From NCBI GenBank assembly GCA_963702235.1, contig CAVPBZ010000020.1, forward strand, positions 1 through 64,000: a DNA stretch of 64,000 bases, written 5' to 3'. The notes beneath the pieces were generated by a model. It saw nothing but the letters and a program-made list of their open reading frames with translations, did no database searches and had not been told where the DNA came from. Shown one piece after another: positions 9,042-18,896 of this stretch (position 1 is its first letter; every line of letters begins with the position of its first letter). A program made the translations under genes and the position numbers. The DNA comes from PALSA-505 sp963702235. GTDB taxonomy: Bacteria > Actinomycetota > Actinomycetes > Streptosporangiales > Streptosporangiaceae.

Positions 9042-9099
9042 TTTCTTTGTTACCCTTCCGGTGTCGTCAAGTTTGCGCCTGGCTCAGACCAGGCCGTTC

Positions 9100-10758
9100 T
9101 CAGACTGGCCCGCGTCGCAGATTCGAGTCCAGCCAGTCGCTTCGTACTGACGGGTCAATATGGCAATCCACTACAATCGGCCCAGCCTCGGCAGTGGAAA
9201 GCGCATGCGCGAGCTGGTGGAGGTCGGCGAGTCCCCGAACACTAATCGCGCGTGCCCCCATAGCCCTAGCCAAGTGCGCTAATGGCGGATTCTGGAACAG
9301 CGCAGTGGCCGAGTCTATGCCGAGCATATCGAGATAATGTCGCTCAGCACCGAAGCCGCCGTCGTTCATCACGAGTACGACAAGCCGTAGGTGATGACGA
9401 ATGGCGGTATCCAGGTCCCCGCAGCTCATCATGAATGAGCCGTCCCCTATCGAAACCACGGTAGTTCGCCTGGGCTGCGCGAAAGTCACGCCAATAGCGG
9501 TGGCAAGCCCGATGCCAATGCACTGGAACGCGTCATGGAAGACAAATGCGTCCGGACTGTCAACATGCAGGTGCTGGCAGGCGAAAGTGAGCTGATGGCC
9601 CGCATCCACGACGACGGCGCGATCGGCCGGCAATACGCGGTCGAGAGCCTGCATGAGAAGATGCGGATCGACACTGCTGGACGTGGTTAGCGGGCCCGCG
9701 CGGGGCGGCGCGGGGAGACACCCAAGTCTGGCAGGCGCCGGAGACGGCGCGACCCTGAAGGATCGGTGGTCAAGCTCATCGGCCAGGTCGGTCACGACGC
9801 GGAGCGCGTCACCGTGCAGAGCCGTGGTCACGGGCACGTATCGGCCGAACGCGGCGGTATCGAGGTCGATCTGAACGAGGTGCGCTGATCCGAGAAGGCG
9901 CCCGCGCCAGGTGGTGAACGGGTTAAGCGAGGCGCCTGCGGCGATTACCACGCTCGTATCGGCGAGGAGTTGAGCCAGATCTGGCCTTCCGAGGCCTCCG
10001 ATGATACCCACGTTGCGGGTGTTGCGATCGAACAGGGACTTGGCCTGAAGGGTGGTGCCCATCAGCGCGCCAGTGAGGTCGCCCAGGCGCTCGAGAGCTG
10101 AGCGGGCACGCGATGATGCCCCACGTCCTGCCAGGACCAGTGCTGTACCGCTGGCGCAACCTGCTTCGATGGCGTCCGCGGCCGCCCGAACGTCGTCGAT
10201 CCTGGCGGTGGGCAGGTCTCGCTTGGCACTCTCCGGCCAGGCCCCAGGTGCGGCGCGTGCCGGGGCGGAGTTAGCCTCCAGAACGTCCAGGGGGATCAGG
10301 ACAACGACAGTCGTGCCGTCTGCGGCGTGCTGGAACGCGGCCCGGATGTCAAGTAGCGCTTGTTCAGCCGTGAGCAGCCGGACCACGGAAACTCCCGTGG
10401 CTTTGAGGATCGCGAGCTGATCGATGCGCTTCGGGTCGTATGACCCAGGCGCGGCGTCCGTCGGATCGTCGCCGGTCATGACCAGTACCGGGGCATGGGC
10501 CTTTGCCGCCGCGATGATGCCGCTCAAGGCGTTAGACAGGCCTGGCCCGCGGCTGACCAAGACGACACCGACGGTGCCTGCGGCGCGGGCATAGCCCGCC
10601 GCCATGCTGACAGCACCGGTTTCATGCCGGGCGGCGACATACTGAGTGCCTCTGTCAGCCGCGAAGGCGGCCAGGCGCATGGTGTCCTGGCCGATTAGGC
10701 CGAATACGACCGGCGTGTACCGCCCAAGCTCGCCGGCTATGCGTTCGTCAAGCCGCAC
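9100..10758 (-). CDS. ThDP-dependent enzyme of the acetolactate synthase/benzoylformate decarboxylase family
   Basis: A 552-aa protein with the three ThDP-fold domains in order. The PYR domain has catalytic Glu in AARHETGAVSMAAGYAR and VSRGPGLSNALSGI. A central domain follows (about 190-330). The PP domain has the GDG motif SIGDGSFMMSCGDLDT and VLVMNDGGFGAERHY. GTG 10758 is chosen (RLDERIAGELGRYTP follows) because GGGAG sits seven bases upstream; an ATG at 10827 adds an Arg/Ser-rich tail unlike the family. It could be a 2-oxo acid decarboxylase or carboligase. It is the second ThDP system in the same operon. Confidence 0.8.
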   Translation of the reverse strand: MRLDERIAGELGRYTPVVFGLIGQDTMRLAAFAADRGTQYVAARHETGAVSMAAGYARAAGTVGVVLVSRGPGLSNALSGIIAAAKAHAPVLVMTGDDPTDAAPGSYDPKRIDQLAILKATGVSVVRLLTAEQALLDIRAAFQHAADGTTVVVLIPLDVLEANSAPARAAPGAWPESAKRDLPTARIDDVRAAADAIEAGCASGTALVLAGRGASSRARSALERLGDLTGALMGTTLQAKSLFDRNTRNVGIIGGLGRPDLAQLLADTSVVIAAGASLNPFTTWRGRLLGSAHLVQIDLDTAAFGRYVPVTTALHGDALRVVTDLADELDHRSFRVAPSPAPARLGCLPAPPRAGPLTTSSSVDPHLLMQALDRVLPADRAVVVDAGHQLTFACQHLHVDSPDAFVFHDAFQCIGIGLATAIGVTFAQPRRTTVVSIGDGSFMMSCGDLDTAIRHHLRLVVLVMNDGGFGAERHYLDMLGIDSATALFQNPPLAHLARAMGARAISVRGLADLHQLAHALSTAEAGPIVVDCHIDPSVRSDWLDSNLRRGPV

Positions 10759-11119
10759 TACCGACTCCCGTCCGCCGCCTCGGCTCCCGCGGCTGACAGA
10801 ACAGGAGGAGCGGTGCGCCGGTGCCACAGGTGCATCTCACGGAAACCTGATCAGGACCGCGGGCCGCGGGCATGACCTGATCCAGATGCCGGGCCGCCTA
10901 GCGCGGCGAACCTGGGTCTCGGCGGTCGGGACACGGGTTGAGCTTTCCCAGGGCGCCATCGTGCAACGTGTGAGCTTCGCCGGCAGATCATACCCGTCCC
11001 TATCGGAGACCACTCGAGCCTGGGAGCCGGAGATGCCATTGACCGGTTATCTGGGACGACTCCCAGAGGTCTAAGCGAGCCCCAGATGCCGATCCTGCGT
11101 GGCTGCAGACAGTCGGCAT
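10759..11119. other. 361-bp intergenic region within the operon
   Basis: It lies between the DUF3870 gene and the ThDP enzyme gene, both on the minus strand. No conserved open frame is seen. The distance leaves room for a second promoter, but none is assigned. Sequence near 10850-10900 is markedly G/C-rich. Confidence 0.4.
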
Positions 11120-11476
11120 CTATGAGCTCCCCGCAGGCCGGAGATTGTGGTCAGACCCGTTTCGGAGCTCTGACCACCTATTATATAGGTCACGGATTGC
11201 GGCCGCAAGAGCTTTCTTCGCGCCGCCCCAGTAGTATGTCTGCATCGTTTCGTAGACCTGATCAGCCGGAGAATCGAGCGAGACTCCGGTGACAAGCCGC
11301 CGGAGAAACTCTTGAGCGGGTTCCGTGATCAAGGTCGAGCTGACGTCGAGAACAGTACCAGAGACTGGATCGACGGCGGCGACGATGGTAAGTATTTCGT
11401 AGACCGACCGAGCCGCTGAGTCCTGAGGAAGTTTAGCGTGACCGGAAACCACGTAGAACGGCCATTCGTCAGCCAT
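11120..11476 (-). CDS. DUF3870 domain protein
   Basis: At 118 aa it matches DUF3870 across its length: FYVVSGHAKLPQDSAARSVY at the start, then a strand-rich segment ending VLDVSSTLITEPAQEFLRRL, then QTYYWGGAKKALAAAIRDLY near the end. Members are small enzyme-associated proteins of unknown function that occur in catabolic clusters. ATG 11476 follows an AGGAAGG ribosome site. It is the first gene of the minus-strand catabolic operon. Confidence 0.75.
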   Translation of the reverse strand: MADEWPFYVVSGHAKLPQDSAARSVYEILTIVAAVDPVSGTVLDVSSTLITEPAQEFLRRLVTGVSLDSPADQVYETMQTYYWGGAKKALAAAIRDLYNRWSELRNGSDHNLRPAGSS

Positions 11477-12417
11477 TATAATTTCCTTCCTCGGGTGCCG
11501 GAATGCAAGCGCGATTTGGTGACGCCTTGATCAGTGTCCTGGCCAGCGGCTGTCGGAGATGCCTTCTTGCCATGGGAACACGCCTGAGTGAGCATATCCA
11601 CATCTAATCCTCCAGCCATAGTTCGTGATCTTCCAGCGTGTCGCTGCTGGACGTGAGATGGCTACTGTCTGATCGTCCGTGGTTGTGAGGACTCTGGATG
11701 ATCTTCTGGTGACGAGCCGATGGGCCGGATCGCTGGCCGGTTCGGCTGGTGGAGCCGCGGCAGGCGCGGGGCGTTCGTGCCTAGAGAATCCTTGGTCTCT
11801 AGGCTGATCGCGCTGCCGCGCGAGAACTGCTGCACGATCGGGGAGAATGCGGGGATGCCACCCGCCTGCACATCACCAGTTCAGCGCGCGCGCAAGGGCA
11901 ACCGCCGGCCCCAAGTCTCCGGCTCACGCCGGAAGATACGATCTACGGCCGCAGTACGGAGCGGGATGGTGAATGCGGTAATCGGCCTACGCCGGGCAGG
12001 CGCCGCCATTGCCCAGTCTGGGCAGTGCAACTCAGCCGCGGCATCAGCCTCGGCTGGCACCGGTGCCTTCGACAGGTGCATCACCGTCCGGCCGCGACCG
12101 CCGCGGTCGAAGGAGCAGCGGACCGGGCGTGGGCCGCGCTCATGCCACCCGGCTAATTTAGGCAATGCGGTCTGGCGAGCACGATAGTACCCTCCCTGTC
12201 CGAGCCGAACGCAGAATAGGTGCTCCTGCTTTAGCCCGAATGGCCGGGAGCCCACGAACGGATTAGCCGCAGGTCTACCTGGTGCGAGATCTCGGCGTTC
12301 AGGACCAGCCGTGCGATAATTGAGTCATCTTAGGATCAGAACGAGTGCAGGCGGCCTGGCTCAAATTGACGATCATGACGAGCGGAGGGATGAGCCTTGA
12401 GAACAGGAGGCCTGCGA
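11477..12417. other. 940-bp divergent intergenic region
   Basis: It separates the minus-strand operon from the plus-strand flavoprotein and presumably holds both promoters. No open frame resembles a known family, and no regulator gene is recognised although one might be expected here. AT-rich patches occur near 11590-11620 and 12310-12380. No exact promoter is claimed. Confidence 0.4.
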
Positions 12418-13911
12418 ATGTCAGGGGCGGCGGTGACCGTGGTAGTCGTTGGTGGCGGAAATGCCGGGCTGTGCGCGGCCATCGCAGCACGCGAGGCCGG
12501 AGCAAGGTCCGTAAACCTGCTTGAGGCGGCACCGGCAGGGAGGGCAGGGGGAAATACGGCATTCACTGCGGGGCTGATGCGAGTGGCGTTCTCAAATATC
12601 GAGGAGATCTTGGCGATCGCGCCTGACCTGACCGGCGGTGAGCTTGCGCAGACGGACTTTGGTAGCTACAGCAGCACGGATTTCCTGTCGGATCTTGGCA
12701 GGGTGACGGACCATCACTGTTATCCCGACCTTGCGAAAGTCCTGGTGGATGAAAGCCATCCCACCCTGGTCTGGATGCACGCGCACGGCGTCCGTTTCGC
12801 GCCCGCTTACGGTCGGCAGGCCTTCGAGGTGCAGGGCAGATTCAAGTTCTGGGGAGGCGCAGTCCTTGAGGTAGTCGGCGGAGGACCAGGCCTGGTCGAG
12901 TCGCTGACAAAGGCTGCGATCCGCGCTGGCGTAGAGATCAGGTACTCATCGCGCGCGCTGGCCCTCGAGCATGACGGTAGGGGAATTTGTGGTGTGCGGG
13001 TGCGAGAAGACGGCGGGATGCATGTAGTCCCGGCGCAGGCCGTCGTGCTCGCCTCTGGCGGGTTAGAGGCAAATTCCGAGTGGCGCACAAGATATCTAGG
13101 TCCAGGATGGGCCTTGGCAAAGGTGCGCGGGACCTGCTACAACGTTGGCGACGGTATCGAGATGGCCTTGCGTATCGGAGCATCGGTTGTGGGTAACTGG
13201 TCCGGCTGCCACGCTGTCAGCTAGGACCGGAACGCGCCGGAGTTCGGCGATTATAGCGCGCGAGACGGATTCCAGAAGCACAGCTATCCGTTGGGCATCA
13301 TGGTAAACGCTGCCGGAGACCGGTTCCTTGATGAAGGTGCTGATTTCCGGAACTACACCTATGCCAAGTACGGTCGCCTGGTATTGCAGCAGCCGGGCCA
13401 ATTTGCCTGGCAGGTTTTCGATAAAAAGGTCACTCATCTACTGCGTGACGAATATAGAATCCGTGAGGCAACTAAGTTAACTGCGGACAGCATAGAGGCA
13501 CTGGCTCGGCGTATGGACGGTGTCGATCCGGACACATTCCTGGACACAGTCGAGAAATTTAACCGGGCTATATACGCGACAGTGGCCTTTAATCCAAACA
13601 TTCTCGATGGCCGACGGACTTACTGCGTCGATCCGCCCAAGAGCAACTGGGCGAATCTGATCGGTACACCGCCGTTCGAAGCCTACGGGGTCACCTGTGG
13701 TATTACCTTCACGTTCAGCGGTTTGCGAATTGATCCCGAGGCGCACGCGATCGACGTCGGTGGCGCGCCGATTCCTGGTCTGTATGCCTGTGGCGAGCTG
13801 TCCGCGGGCATCTTTTTCTTTAATTATCCTGGGGGCTCGGGTCTCACCAGCGGGTCGGTCTTTGGCCGGATCGCGGATGCGGCAGCCGCGAGGTCGGTCC
13901 TGCAGAACTGA
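12418..13911 (+). pseudogene. FAD-dependent tricarballylate dehydrogenase-like flavoprotein with one amber codon
   Basis: The frame from ATG 12418 (AGGAGG at 12405-12410) to 13911 is continuous except for TAG at 13222-13224 (codon 269 of 497). The N-terminus is an FAD Rossmann fold (VVVVGGGNAGLCAAIAA). Both halves match TcuA/fumarate-reductase-type flavoproteins: GGNTAFTAG, NWSGCHAVS-stop-DRNAPEFGD, FQKHSYPLGIMVNAAGDRF, NYTYAKYG, and the C-terminal YPGGSGLTSGSVFGRIA. Relatives have Trp at the stop position, so a TGG to TAG change is the simplest explanation. A functional enzyme would oxidise tricarballylate to cis-aconitate or a similar reaction. Readthrough is possible but unsupported. Confidence 0.8.
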
Positions 13912-13999
13912 GGTTTGCACAACCGGTCCCTGGCCGTGGCGACCGCGCTGCGTGCTCGGTAAGGTGCATGCCGGAACACCGGCGATGATATTGCGAACG

Positions 14000-14767
14000 T
14001 CAGTTCCTGCCATCGGGCAGCGCAGATGAACTCTGCGACTCCAGGAAGAGTTCGGCAAAGTCAGGGCGCGCAAGCAGTTCGTCGGCAGTGCCATTGAGTC
14101 GATTGCGGCCGCTACCAAAGACATAGACCATGTCACTGAATTCCATCGCCAGATGCACGTTCTGCTCGACCGCCACAATAGCCACATCATCCTCGGTTGC
14201 CAGTCGTGCGACGTGCTGCCATAGGTCTCGAGCCACCTTGGGTGCCAGGCCGCCGGTAGCCTCGTCAAGAAGAAGAACGCAGGGATCGCTCATAAGCGCG
14301 CGACCAACGGCGAGCATATTGCGCTGCCCACCGCTCAGCTTGCCCGCGGGTCGCCGCAGCAAGCCTCTCAGATCAGGGAACAGTTGGAGTACCCGGTCGA
14401 CGCCTGCCGAGGCCGATCTCACATAGGTCCCGATCTCCAGATTCTCGCGGACCGTGAGGGTAGCGAATACATTGCGCACCTGCGGGATATAGGCGACACC
14501 AAGCTTCACCAGGGACCGCGCATCAGGGCGGACGGCGGCTCCTTCGAGCAGGATAGTGCCGGAGGTAACGCGAGCGAGCCCATAGAGAGCTTTGATGAAT
14601 GTTGACTTGCCGGCGCCATTAGGGCCGATGATAGTCGTTACCCTTCCCGCGCCGAAGGAAGCCGAGACGTCGAACAGGATGTTTTGCCTGCCGTAACCGG
14701 CTGAGAGCTTGATGACTTCAAGCCGTGCCGGGCTCGGTCCCTTTTCACCTGCACCTGTCAGGCTCAT
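14000..14767 (-). CDS. livF: ABC transporter ATPase, LivF type
   Basis: A branched-chain-type importer ATPase of 255 aa. Walker A is GPNGAGKST, the signature is LSGGQRNMLAVGRAL and Walker B is CVLLLDEATGGLAP (Thr-Gly-Gly in place of the common Pro-Ser-Leu). The switch His of most ABC ATPases reads Gln (AVEQNV), as is normal for LivF. Its start overlaps the LivG stop (ATGA). It is the last gene of the importer operon, next to the 3' end of the convergent flavoprotein gene. Confidence 0.9.
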   Translation of the reverse strand: MSLTGAGEKGPSPARLEVIKLSAGYGRQNILFDVSASFGAGRVTTIIGPNGAGKSTFIKALYGLARVTSGTILLEGAAVRPDARSLVKLGVAYIPQVRNVFATLTVRENLEIGTYVRSASAGVDRVLQLFPDLRGLLRRPAGKLSGGQRNMLAVGRALMSDPCVLLLDEATGGLAPKVARDLWQHVARLATEDDVAIVAVEQNVHLAMEFSDMVYVFGSGRNRLNGTADELLARPDFAELFLESQSSSALPDGRN

Positions 14768-15591
14768 TCCGTGCCGCCAAGGTACGCATCGAGTACTTGC
14801 CGGTTCTTTCGCAGCTCGGACATGCTGCCCTGGGCGAGTATCTGGCCACTGGCCATAACGTAAACTGAATTACACAACTGGTCGATCCACTCCAGCCTGT
14901 GCTCGACCATGATGATGGTAACGCCGTGGATACGCCATAGGTCAGCCAGATGATCAGCGAGGCGGGTTCGGTTGGCAGGGCTAACGCCGGCAAATGGCTC
15001 ATCGAGCAATATTACCTTGCACTCAGTCATGAGCGTCCGTGCCAATTCGACGATGCGTTCCTGGCCACCGGACAGTTCGGAGCAATAATTATCGCTAACC
15101 CGATCCAGCGAAAAGCTAGCGATGACCGAGCGTGCTTTGGCAAGGCTTTTGCTCTCCTCGGACCGCCATGATCCTCTCAGTACACCGAGAAGTGTCTCGC
15201 CTCTCTGTCGCGGCGGCGCAGCCATAAGATTGGACAGAACCGTCATGTTCCGGAATAGGCGAGGAGTCTGGAACGTCCTGATCAGAGAACGAGACGCGAT
15301 TCGGTGAGGTGCCCAGCGAGTGATCTCGTGGCCGTCGTAGAAGACCTTTCCGGTGTAAGACCGGTTGAAGCCGGAGATGCAGTCCAGCAGCGTGGATTTT
15401 CCCGCGCCGTTTGGTCCGATGAGACCGACGAAGGCGCCTTCCGGGATCTCGAAGCTCACCCCGGCGACGGCTTGGACTCCACCGTAGGCGCAGCGGATGT
15501 TCTCGAGTCTCAGTGCGGTGCCTGCTGCTGGCCCGGTGGGATCAGGAAGTGGCGAGTGCGAGTCGCCGGGAATCGGCAGCCCGGCGTTCAT
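14764..15591 (-). CDS. livG: ABC transporter ATPase, LivG type
   Basis: At 275 aa it has Walker A GPNGAGKST (after FVGLI), the LivG hallmark RSLIRTFQTPRLFRNMTVLS, signature LSGGQERIVELARTL and Walker B VILLDEPFAGVSP, then switch MVEHRLEW. The N-terminal ~25 residues are a variable Pro-rich extension. Four-base overlaps join it to LivM upstream and LivF downstream. It energises uptake with LivF. Confidence 0.9.
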   Translation of the reverse strand: MNAGLPIPGDSHSPLPDPTGPAAGTALRLENIRCAYGGVQAVAGVSFEIPEGAFVGLIGPNGAGKSTLLDCISGFNRSYTGKVFYDGHEITRWAPHRIASRSLIRTFQTPRLFRNMTVLSNLMAAPPRQRGETLLGVLRGSWRSEESKSLAKARSVIASFSLDRVSDNYCSELSGGQERIVELARTLMTECKVILLDEPFAGVSPANRTRLADHLADLWRIHGVTIIMVEHRLEWIDQLCNSVYVMASGQILAQGSMSELRKNRQVLDAYLGGTE

Positions 15592-16589
15592 GCCCGACCT
15601 GGCCTTGCCTGAGTCCGGGCTATGTTCGCCTCAGGCGAGGGTGGCACTGCGCCGGGGGCGGCGAACTTCTCCTTGAGTTCCGGGAGGAGACCCTGAGGGC
15701 GCCACCAGAGAAATCCGAGGAGAAGCGCGCCGATGGCTATGTTCTGCACATAGGGCAGGATCTGGGAGTTCTTGAAGATGGGCAGGAAGGTGCTGACCTG
15801 GACGACGCCTTCGAGCACGACAATCGAGCCGATGAGCGCTCCGATGTTCCTGCCGCGCCCGCCGACGATGACCGCAGCGAGCAGGACCAGCGTCTCACCC
15901 GGCTGCCACGCCTGGACGTTCCATCCCCCCACGGACGTCGCGAAGAATCCGCCAGCAAGGCCGGCAGCCGCGGCGCCGACTGCAAACGCGATCATCTTGA
16001 TCCGCCACGGGGACTTGCCCAGGGACGACACTGCCTCCTCATCTTCGCGTACGGTCTTCATGGCACGGCCCAGAGGCGATCGAACTAGCCGGCTGATGAA
16101 AGCATAGACGACGGCAAGCGCAATGACCGACAGCCCAAGGAAGATCCACTGCTGGGTTCTGGGCGACGTACTTACGAAGGGGAGCGCGAGTCCGTTGACT
16201 CCGACGGTCCCGTTAAAGAGACCCACATCATTGGTGCACAACACCAGGAGCCCTTGGGCGATCGCTACGAGTGTAAGGGCGAAATAGTCGTGCCGGAGCC
16301 GCCAAAAGGCGAGGCCGCCAAGAAGCAACGCGAAGACGGTCGTACACGCGACGCCAAACAGGATGGCAACAGGGAACGGCCAGCCGAAACCACCTATGTA
16401 GTGGGTAACTCCGTCGTTGGGAGGCGGTCCGACCGCGGCGATCGACGTCATGTACGCGCCGAGGGCGACGAACAGGAAGTACGCCAGGTTAATGATCCCA
16501 GTCTGGCCGAACTGAACATTGAACCCTAGCGCCAGGATCCCATTGAGGCAACCATAGATTCCCAGGGTCAGAAAGTAGTATTGCCACAT
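15588..16589 (-). CDS. livM: ABC transporter permease, LivM type
   Basis: A 333-aa integral membrane protein with about nine hydrophobic segments. It contains the early LivM motif GFNVQFGQTGIINLAYFLFV and the cytoplasmic coupling loop RSPLGRAMKTVREDEEAVSS followed by LGKSPWRIK. A hydrophilic Pro/Glu-rich tail ends the protein. It overlaps LivG by four bases. It pairs with the LivH-type permease at 17988-18896. Confidence 0.9.
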   Translation of the reverse strand: MWQYYFLTLGIYGCLNGILALGFNVQFGQTGIINLAYFLFVALGAYMTSIAAVGPPPNDGVTHYIGGFGWPFPVAILFGVACTTVFALLLGGLAFWRLRHDYFALTLVAIAQGLLVLCTNDVGLFNGTVGVNGLALPFVSTSPRTQQWIFLGLSVIALAVVYAFISRLVRSPLGRAMKTVREDEEAVSSLGKSPWRIKMIAFAVGAAAAGLAGGFFATSVGGWNVQAWQPGETLVLLAAVIVGGRGRNIGALIGSIVVLEGVVQVSTFLPIFKNSQILPYVQNIAIGALLLGFLWWRPQGLLPELKEKFAAPGAVPPSPEANIARTQARPGRA

Positions 16590-16642
16590 CTGCTAACTCC
16601 TGCTCCTGCCGCTGAGAAATAGGTCTCCGGGTGCCAGGATGA

Positions 16643-17908
16643 CTAGAGCAAAGGCTGGAGAGCTGAGGCGGGGATGGCCTGGATCAGCTTGACCGAGCCG
16701 GACGCCTGTAGCTGCTCCGCTGCGAAGGTGGCGCTGACTCGATGGTACCTGTTGTAGATGTCTGGCGAGCCGACTCCGACGTACTTGATCTTCTTGCCCT
16801 TGGCGAGCAGCGCGGCGCCCTGCTGATAACTAAAGACGTCAGTGACACCTGGGCCGGGGGTCGTGACAGCGAGTACGTACTTGTAGTAGACCGATGGGTC
16901 GGTTGACTTGGCAGCGTCCATTGCCAATGCTGCGATAGTCATGCCATCGTACGCGTAGGCCGACAGGAACGGCGGTGGCTGGTGGTAACGCGCTTCGAAG
17001 CCCGAGTTGAATACTTTCAGGCCCGGACCGCTGCCCTGAGTTGATGCCTCGATCGACGAGACGTGCTGGTGGTAGTAGGTTGCGCCCGCAGCCTTTACCC
17101 AGTTCGGGTCGAGGGAGACGTCAGTCGCGATTACTGGGATCGATCCGCCGCCCAACGCCCGTAGCTCGGGGAAGAACGTGCTCGCGGTCCCTGGGTCCAG
17201 TTGCATCAGGATCACGTCGGGGTGTGCGTGCACCACCTGCTGAACTTCGGCCTCGTAAGAAGGCGCGCCAACGGGGATCGAGGGATTGGCGACAACGTTC
17301 AGGCCCAGCGACGTCGCGGCGTGCTGGAGGCTCGGCACTAGGGTCTGCGCTGACTGGGAGGCATCAAAGACAACGGCTACCTTGTTGTAGCCCTTCATGT
17401 GGGCATACTCGGCGACCGCGGCGCCCTCAACGCCGTCTGACGGACCCGTGCTGAAACTGTAGGGCATTACAAGCTTGTCAATCGCGGGCGATCCGATGTG
17501 AGTGAAACTCACCATCCTGGCCTGGTTCAGCACCGGCAGTGCATCGGTCCAATCGAGGGCTGCCAGTCCGATCGACAGACTGATACTGTCCGCGGCCAGC
17601 ATCTTGCGGACCGAGCTGACGGCGTCAACCGGATCAGACGCGGTGTTGACGCTGATGAGATGCACTTGGCTGCCGTCAGCACCCCCGTACTTGTTGATAT
17701 AGTCTGCGGCCGTCTGAACGCCCTGAAGCCATGGCGTGCCATAGATGATTGTGGTGCCAGAGTATCCGGCAGGCACCCCCACGTTGATGGTCTTGCTGCC
17801 GGAGCTGCTTGTGCTGCTGTTCCCGCACGCTGTAACGGCAAGCGCAAGGGCAAGGGTTGTGGCGATGACATAACCTAGCGAATGGCGACGTTCATTTACT
17901 GATCTCAT
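16643..17908 (-). CDS. livK: ABC transporter substrate-binding lipoprotein (LivK/periplasmic binding type I)
   Basis: A 421-aa secreted binding protein. The signal peptide ends in the lipobox LAVTACGN with the modified Cys at position 28, followed by a Ser/Thr-rich linker. The mature part shows the type I fold start INVGVPAGYSGTTIIYGTPW, then GVQTAADYINKYGG. Its position between LivM and LivH genes shows it supplies substrate to this importer. The ligand is unknown; the neighbouring genes suggest an organic acid rather than an amino acid. Confidence 0.85.
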   Translation of the reverse strand: MRSVNERRHSLGYVIATTLALALAVTACGNSSTSSSGSKTINVGVPAGYSGTTIIYGTPWLQGVQTAADYINKYGGADGSQVHLISVNTASDPVDAVSSVRKMLAADSISLSIGLAALDWTDALPVLNQARMVSFTHIGSPAIDKLVMPYSFSTGPSDGVEGAAVAEYAHMKGYNKVAVVFDASQSAQTLVPSLQHAATSLGLNVVANPSIPVGAPSYEAEVQQVVHAHPDVILMQLDPGTASTFFPELRALGGGSIPVIATDVSLDPNWVKAAGATYYHQHVSSIEASTQGSGPGLKVFNSGFEARYHQPPPFLSAYAYDGMTIAALAMDAAKSTDPSVYYKYVLAVTTPGPGVTDVFSYQQGAALLAKGKKIKYVGVGSPDIYNRYHRVSATFAAEQLQASGSVKLIQAIPASALQPLL

Positions 17909-17987
17909 GCTGTCCTGCCTTAGGCTGTTGTAATTCTGCTCTATCGGAGCGGCTCGATAACGGCACTGCCGTAACGTCGCATTGTCG

Positions 17988-18896
17988 CTAACCTCCGGCG
18001 AAGCTAGTCCGGCCGGTTCCGCCGAAGAGCCCCTGCGGACGGAACAACATCAGGATCGCGAGGATTGCGAAGACTGCGACCGGTGACACATCTGAGCCGA
18101 CGATCGGAACGGACATCTGCGTGACGAGGCCAATGATCAAGGCGCCGACAACGGCGCCAACGGGTCGGCCGATTCCGCCGAGGACTACGGATGCGAATAC
18201 GAGATAGATGAACGTATCGCCGAGCGTCGGGCCGAAGGTCGCCGTCTGCAGGGCCTCGACGATCCCGGCTGCGCCAGCCAGGAAGCCGGTGATTATCCAT
18301 GTGATATTTGTAATGAGGCGCAGGTTCAAGCCGCAAACGGTAGCGAGGTCGCGGTTATCGGCGATGGCGCGCATCGACTTCCCGAGATGTGTGTATTTGA
18401 GCAAGAGTTGAGCGGCCGCCAAGCACACGGCGGCGAACAGGACGAACAGCAGCTGCAGGGTGGTTATTGCGACTCCAGCAAACTGGTGGACGTGGCTGCC
18501 ACCTGCCGGGGATGACGTTTGACTGAGCTGACGGAAGCCGCCACCCCAGATTGCAAGGTAGACATTCTGGAGGATGAGCGACATCGCAAATGTCAAGACT
18601 AGGGAATACAGCAGCTGAGACCGGCGACGGAAGAACGGCCCATAGATAAAGGACCCGATGGCATATGAAATAGCGGCACCGCCGATCCCGCCGAGGAGGA
18701 GAGTCACCCAGAAGTTCGGATGGTAGCCGATGGTATTAACCAGCACCACGCCGTACGCTCCGAACGTGATGAACTCGCCGTAGGCAAAGTTCACCATATT
18801 TGTTATGCCGAACTGCAAGGTAAATCCCAGGGCGGCGACCGCCAGGATTGCGCCATCGATGAGACCGTAGATGAACAGCGGAAAGTATGTTGACAT
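17988..18896 (-). CDS. livH: ABC transporter permease, LivH type
   Basis: A 302-aa membrane protein with the LivH start (FPLFIYGLIDGAILAVAALG, then FTLQFGITNMVNFAYGEF) and the coupling loop HLGKSMRAIADNRDLATVCG. It ends with FRPQGLFGG. It is the first gene of the importer operon, 79 bases ahead of the binding-protein gene. Gene order H-K-M-G-F is complete. Confidence 0.9.
   Translation of the reverse strand: MSTYFPLFIYGLIDGAILAVAALGFTLQFGITNMVNFAYGEFITFGAYGVVLVNTIGYHPNFWVTLLLGGIGGAAISYAIGSFIYGPFFRRRSQLLYSLVLTFAMSLILQNVYLAIWGGGFRQLSQTSSPAGGSHVHQFAGVAITTLQLLFVLFAAVCLAAAQLLLKYTHLGKSMRAIADNRDLATVCGLNLRLITNITWIITGFLAGAAGIVEALQTATFGPTLGDTFIYLVFASVVLGGIGRPVGAVVGALIIGLVTQMSVPIVGSDVSPVAVFAILAILMLFRPQGLFGGTGRTSFAGG

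Noticed and set aside
11168..11190. Palindrome ACCTATTATATAGGT as an operator
   Set aside because: It lies inside the DUF3870 coding sequence (RDLYNRW) and is probably coincidental.
13222..13224. Programmed amber decoding (pyrrolysine-type) in the flavoprotein
   Set aside because: The position is Trp in relatives and no pyrrolysine or suppressor genes are visible; nonsense mutation is simpler.
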